A stretch of DNA of 45,579 nt from positions 1 through 45,579 of the forward strand of contig CACJZL010000006.1 of the NCBI GenBank assembly GCA_902597865.1, in the 5' to 3' direction. Below, in pieces: positions 42,265 to 45,579 of this stretch (position 1 is the first letter of the stretch; each line of letters starts with the position of its first letter). The translations under genes and the position numbers were made by a program. Source of the DNA: an uncultured Pelagibacteraceae bacterium. Lineage in GTDB: Bacteria; Pseudomonadota; Alphaproteobacteria; Pelagibacterales; Pelagibacteraceae. Below the pieces are notes generated by a model. The model was not told the DNA's origin and made no database searches. It saw only the letters and a program-made list of their open reading frames with translations.

Positions 42265-43134
42265 TTAAGTTATGATTTTTTTTAAGTAATTTGTATAATC
42301 ACATTTTCCATAAAATTGAATCGCATCTAAAACTTCTTTTTTGCCGATCCATCTGTTATTAAAAGCAATCTCTTCAAGACAAGCAATTTTAAATCCTTGT
42401 CTATTTTCTATTGCTGAAACAAAAGCACTTGTTTTATAAAAATCATCTATAGATCCAGTATCTAACCACGCACCACCTCTACCCAAAATATCTGATGTTA
42501 ATTTTTTTTTCTTTAAATAGATCTTAAGTAAGTCAGTAATTTCCAATTCATTTCTTGAGGAAGGTTTAAGTTTTTTTGCGTATTCAACAACTTTTTTATC
42601 AAAAAAATACAAACCAGTGATTGCTAAATCAGAAAAATATTTTTTTGGTTTTTCTTGAATTGATTTAATTTTCCCTGTCTTTGAAGTTTTTGCGACCCCA
42701 AATAACTCTGGTTTAATTACTTTGTGTAAAATAACTTTTGCACCGCTTTTTAACTTTGTACAATTAATAAGTTTTGAAGTTAAATTTTGTCCATAGAAAA
42801 AATTGTCTCCAAGAATTAATGCAACATTTTTATTATTAATAAATTTTTCTCCTAGAAGAAATGCATCAGGCAAACCCTTCGGATAATTTTGCTCTTTATA
42901 AGCTATATTGATCCCAAGACGTTTTCCGTCGGGTAAAATTTTTTTATATTGACCCAATTGACCTTTATTAACTATGATTAAAATATCTTTTATCTTTGCC
43001 AGCATTAAAATAGAAAGAGGATAAAAAATCAAAGGTTTATCATAAATCGGCAACAGTTGTTTATTTACTGCTTTGGTTAAAGGACTCATTCGAGTACCCA
43101 TGCCACCTGCTAAAATAATTGCTTTATTTATCAT
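42265..43134 (-). CDS. rmlA: Glucose-1-phosphate thymidylyltransferase
   Basis: This 289-residue nucleotidyltransferase has the N-terminal IILAGGMGTRMSPLTKAVNKQ, then YDKPLIFYPLSILMLA, ILGDNFFYG (Mg2+ Asp), the substrate region IQEKPKKYFSDLAITGLYFF, and GGAWLDTGSIDDF. These are the RmlA/RfbA family. It makes dTDP-glucose from dTTP and glucose-1-phosphate. Its start overlaps the rmlB end by 4 bases (ATGA). The length is typical (about 290). Confidence 0.93.
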   Translation of the reverse strand: MINKAIILAGGMGTRMSPLTKAVNKQLLPIYDKPLIFYPLSILMLAKIKDILIIVNKGQLGQYKKILPDGKRLGINIAYKEQNYPKGLPDAFLLGEKFINNKNVALILGDNFFYGQNLTSKLINCTKLKSGAKVILHKVIKPELFGVAKTSKTGKIKSIQEKPKKYFSDLAITGLYFFDKKVVEYAKKLKPSSRNELEITDLLKIYLKKKKLTSDILGRGGAWLDTGSIDDFYKTSAFVSAIENRQGFKIACLEEIAFNNRWIGKKEVLDAIQFYGKCDYTNYLKKIIT

Positions 43135-44153
43135 TTAACAATTCCCAGTCTCTTTGTGATATCCTTTTTTTTTAAAGTTGTATAGTATTTCATATTTTTG
43201 AAATACCAATTGAAGGTATTTTCTAAACCTTTTTTAAGATTTATTTTAGATTTCCATTTAAGTTTTTTCAAAATTTTTTTACTATCCAATGCATATCTAA
43301 AGTCATGTCCAGGTCTGTCTTTTACAAATTTTATCTTAACATTTTTACTTAATCTTATTTTTGTTCTAGCAATACTAATCAAGAGTTTAGCAATATCTAA
43401 ATTGCTACTGTTTATATTAGATCCAATATTATAAAAATCTCCCCTTTTTCCACTTTTAAATACTTTAAATAAGGCATCACAATGATCATCTACAAATATC
43501 CATTCTCTAGAATTTTTTCCTTTTCCATACAAAGGAAGAGGCTTGTTATTAATTATGTTATAAATAAGTTTTGGAATTAGTTTTTCTGGATGTTGGTGAG
43601 GTCCGTAATTATTTGAACAATTAGTTATCATTGCATTAATTTTAAAGGTTCTAACATAAGAATAAACTAGATGATCTGATGACGCTTTTGATGCAGCGTA
43701 AGGTGAACTTGGTTTATAAGAGTCATTCTCTTTACTTCTGCCTTTCAATACATCGCCATAAACTTCATCAGTAGAAATATGAATTAGTTTAGCTTTTTTG
43801 TTTTTTTTTGTAAATTCTCTAAATTCCTCCAATAAATTAAACACCCCAACTATATTGCTTTTTATAAACTCTGCAGGTCCATCAATTGATCTATCAACAT
43901 GAGTTTCTGCTGCCAAATTAAATATTGCAATAGGTTTGTATAATTTTAAAACTTTTTTTAATTTAAGTCTGTTGTTTATGTCTAATCTAACAAATTTATA
44001 ATTTTTTTTACCTGAAAAATCTTTTGTGTTGTAAAAATTCGAAGCATAATTAATTTTATCAACATTGATTACAAAGTAGTTTTTCTTGATCAACAATTTT
44101 ATCAGATTGCTGCCAATAAATCCCAAACCGCCAGTTACAATTATTTTTTTCAT
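43131..44153 (-). CDS. rmlB: dTDP-glucose 4,6-dehydratase
   Basis: This 340-residue extended SDR starts KIIVTGGLGFIGSNLIK. It has HISTDEVYGD (Thr-Asp-Glu for the dehydration), the catalytic SPYAASKASSDH, YGPHQHPEKLIP and REWIFVDDHCDAL. These fit RmlB, which converts dTDP-glucose to dTDP-4-keto-6-deoxyglucose. It heads the operon with rmlA and rmlD. The start is secure; the divergent glycosyltransferase begins 49 bases away. Confidence 0.93.
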   Translation of the reverse strand: MKKIIVTGGLGFIGSNLIKLLIKKNYFVINVDKINYASNFYNTKDFSGKKNYKFVRLDINNRLKLKKVLKLYKPIAIFNLAAETHVDRSIDGPAEFIKSNIVGVFNLLEEFREFTKKNKKAKLIHISTDEVYGDVLKGRSKENDSYKPSSPYAASKASSDHLVYSYVRTFKINAMITNCSNNYGPHQHPEKLIPKLIYNIINNKPLPLYGKGKNSREWIFVDDHCDALFKVFKSGKRGDFYNIGSNINSSNLDIAKLLISIARTKIRLSKNVKIKFVKDRPGHDFRYALDSKKILKKLKWKSKINLKKGLENTFNWYFKNMKYYTTLKKKDITKRLGIVK

Positions 44154-44202
44154 TACTTTTTTTTTTACAACAATAGTTATTTTAAGTATACTTCATTATC
44201 AC

Positions 44203-45069
44203 ATGGAATTAACAAGCAATAATCTTACCTTTGTAATAGTAACGTTTAATAGTAGAAAAGTAATCTACGATTGCTTAAACTCTTTACCAAAAGATTTTCA
44301 CAAATTAATAATTGAAAATTCATCTGATGAAGAATTAAAAAAAGAATTAGAGCAGAATTATGATAAAACTGAGGTAGTTTTATCTAAGAATATAGGGATG
44401 GGAGCTGGAAATAATCTTGGTATTTCTAAATCAAATACTCAGTATGTTTATATCCTAAATCCAGATGTTGTCCTAAAACACGACACCATATTAAATATAA
44501 ATGAGTCAATTTCAAAATTGGAAAATTTTGCGATTTTATCACCTTTGTCAGATAATCCTCATTATCCTAATTATAGATTAAATCTTGGTAAGTCGCAAAA
44601 ATTTGATGATAAAATAATTAGCGAGGTTGAGGAGATTGATGGTTATTCAATGATAATTAACAAAAATTATTTTGATAATAATATTTTTTTTGATGAAAAA
44701 TTTTTTATGTATTTAGAGAATGTTGACTTGTGTTTTAGAGCAAAAAAAAAAGGTGGAAAACTATTAATTATTCACAATTCTAGAATCCATCACTTAGGAG
44801 CTCAAGCTGTTGATGACAAATATAGTGAAGAGATAGAGCTTTCAAGAAACTGGCATTGGATGTGGTCTAAATTTTATTTTAATAAAAAACACCGGGGAAT
44901 TTTTACTTCATCTTTTTTAGGATTAATAAGTTTATTAGGAAACTTTATTAGATATTTTATCTACTTACTTACTTTTAACAAAAAAAGAAATATTTATAAG
45001 ATGAGAATGTCTGGCATTGTCAATGCTTTATTAGGCAAAGAATCTTGGTACCGGCCAAAAATTTACTAA
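44203..45069 (+). CDS. Family 2 glycosyltransferase, WbbL-like
   Basis: From ATG 44203 (MELTSNNLTFVIVTFNSRKV) this is 288 residues. An in-frame start at 44086 would run into the divergent rmlB gene and is rejected. Nucleotide-binding SKNIGMGAGNNLGIS, metal motif YILNPDVVLK and FMYLENVDLCFRAKKKGG correspond to those in the partial transferase at 1-675. A hydrophobic helix near residues 230-255 (FLGLISLLGNFIRYFIYLLT) suggests membrane attachment. With rmlBAD beside it, the donor is likely a dTDP-6-deoxyhexose. It shares its stop with apt. Confidence 0.86.
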   Translation: MELTSNNLTFVIVTFNSRKVIYDCLNSLPKDFHKLIIENSSDEELKKELEQNYDKTEVVLSKNIGMGAGNNLGISKSNTQYVYILNPDVVLKHDTILNINESISKLENFAILSPLSDNPHYPNYRLNLGKSQKFDDKIISEVEEIDGYSMIINKNYFDNNIFFDEKFFMYLENVDLCFRAKKKGGKLLIIHNSRIHHLGAQAVDDKYSEEIELSRNWHWMWSKFYFNKKHRGIFTSSFLGLISLLGNFIRYFIYLLTFNKKRNIYKMRMSGIVNALLGKESWYRPKIY

Positions 45070-45579
45070 TGGCCTGGAAAATCGATTAAGTTTTCTACTT
45101 TAAAACCTTTTTCAATTAATTTATCAGATCCACCTAAGTCAAATAAGTTTATAACAAAAATGAATGCTCCAACTTTTCCTTTTGAAATTTCAATTAATCT
45201 AGAAGCAGCCTCAGCTGTTCCTCCAGTAGCAATTAAATCATCAATAATTAAAACAGTATCGTTTTCACTTATAGAGTCCTTGTGTACCTCTATAGTAGCA
45301 GTTCCATATTCTAATTCAAAATCTATAGAGTGTGTCTCCGCTGGTAATTTATTTTTTTTTCTTAGCATTATAAAAGGTTTTTTTAAAATATAGGAAACAG
45401 CAGACGCAAATACAAAACCTCTCGATTCAATTGCTGCAATCTTATTAAATTTAAATTTTTTCGATCTTTCGACTATTTGATCAATTGTTTCTTGAAAAGC
45501 TTTTTCATCCTTAATCAAAGTTGTAATGTCTCTGAATAAAATACCCTTCTTGGGATAGTCAGGTATAGATCTAATAAAT
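45066..45579 (-). CDS. apt: Adenine phosphoribosyltransferase (5' end outside window)
   Basis: The frame is open to the right edge; the visible part begins IRSIPDYPKKGILFRDITTL, the conserved N-terminus of Apt, and only a few residues are missing. The PRPP-binding motif VLIIDDLIATGGTAEAASRLI and AIESRGFVFASAVSY are present. The enzyme makes AMP from adenine and PRPP. A TTG at 45518 is not the start, since the frame continues upstream with family-specific residues. Its last codon shares CTAA with the glycosyltransferase. Confidence 0.93.
   Translation of the reverse strand, partial: FIRSIPDYPKKGILFRDITTLIKDEKAFQETIDQIVERSKKFKFNKIAAIESRGFVFASAVSYILKKPFIMLRKKNKLPAETHSIDFELEYGTATIEVHKDSISENDTVLIIDDLIATGGTAEAASRLIEISKGKVGAFIFVINLFDLGGSDKLIEKGFKVENLIDFPGH

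Noticed and set aside
44086..44202. Longer N-terminus for the glycosyltransferase at 44203
   Set aside because: It would overlap the divergent rmlB gene, and the added residues are rmlB antisense; the domain begins properly at 44203.
45066..45518. Apt as a complete gene starting at TTG 45518
   Set aside because: The frame continues to the window edge with the conserved Apt N-terminus, so the gene is cut by the edge.

Overview
The window looks like chromosomal DNA of a SAR11-clade alphaproteobacterium (Candidatus Pelagibacter or a close relative). This is inferred from the very low GC content, A/T-ending codons, lysine/asparagine/isoleucine-rich proteins and almost gapless gene packing. The gene set also fits: taurine uptake, omega-amino acid transaminase, a GcvT-fused FAD dehydrogenase and bile-acid:Na+ symporter family carriers. 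About 49 protein genes and one tRNA are supported. No insertion sequence, prophage, CRISPR array or rRNA was seen, and no gap between genes exceeds 200 bases.

Region 1 (1-10.4 kb): the 3'-truncated start of a WbbL-like glycosyltransferase (minus strand, running off the left edge); a 12-bp palindrome matching the core of a ParB parS site; an EamA exporter; an aldehyde dehydrogenase with a lysine-rich N-terminal tail plus its DUF779 partner, separated by a strong hairpin; a GYD-domain protein; a second aldehyde dehydrogenase followed by CcdA; a methyltransferase; a gamma-butyrobetaine dioxygenase homologue; an inositol-monophosphatase-family phosphatase; and a sugar-nucleotide epimerase.

Region 2 (10.4-18.2 kb): a redox, sulfur and metal island. 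The minus-strand run is persulfide dioxygenase (ETHE1 type), a 38-residue protein with 12 cysteines resembling a metallothionein, serine acetyltransferase, cysteine synthase, then four small unknown or membrane genes. Divergent from it are a 1-Cys peroxiredoxin, a methyltransferase, an alternative oxidase, a His/Met-rich cupredoxin and a DUF4396 membrane protein. A speculative reading is that these genes handle thiols, persulfides and copper, and provide a copper-free route for electrons to oxygen. An SMR-like transporter with no acidic residue lies just before this run.

Region 3 (18.3-30.4 kb): a small autotransporter, a SHOCT-like secreted protein, an HpsN-like member of the histidinol dehydrogenase family with a phosphotransacetylase, a BASS transporter, an LDH2/MDH2-family oxidoreductase coupled to a glycan cassette (two epimerases and a GT2), a GT39-like membrane glycosyltransferase, and a glucose/sorbosone dehydrogenase.

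Region 4 (30.4-39.2 kb): a taurine module. TauA, TauB and an oversized TauC are divergent from an omega-amino acid:pyruvate transaminase, alanine dehydrogenase and a dimethylglycine/sarcosine dehydrogenase-like enzyme. Transaminase plus Ald would deaminate taurine to sulfoacetaldehyde while recycling alanine to pyruvate. No xsc gene is present in the window.

Region 5 (39.2-45.6 kb): a small membrane protein, a tandem winged-helix regulator flanked by TGAACAA-type repeats, a second BASS transporter, a CAT-anticodon tRNA, rmlB-rmlA-rmlD without rmlC, a second WbbL-like glycosyltransferase and the 3' part of apt. All names rest on motifs read by eye; no database search was run.
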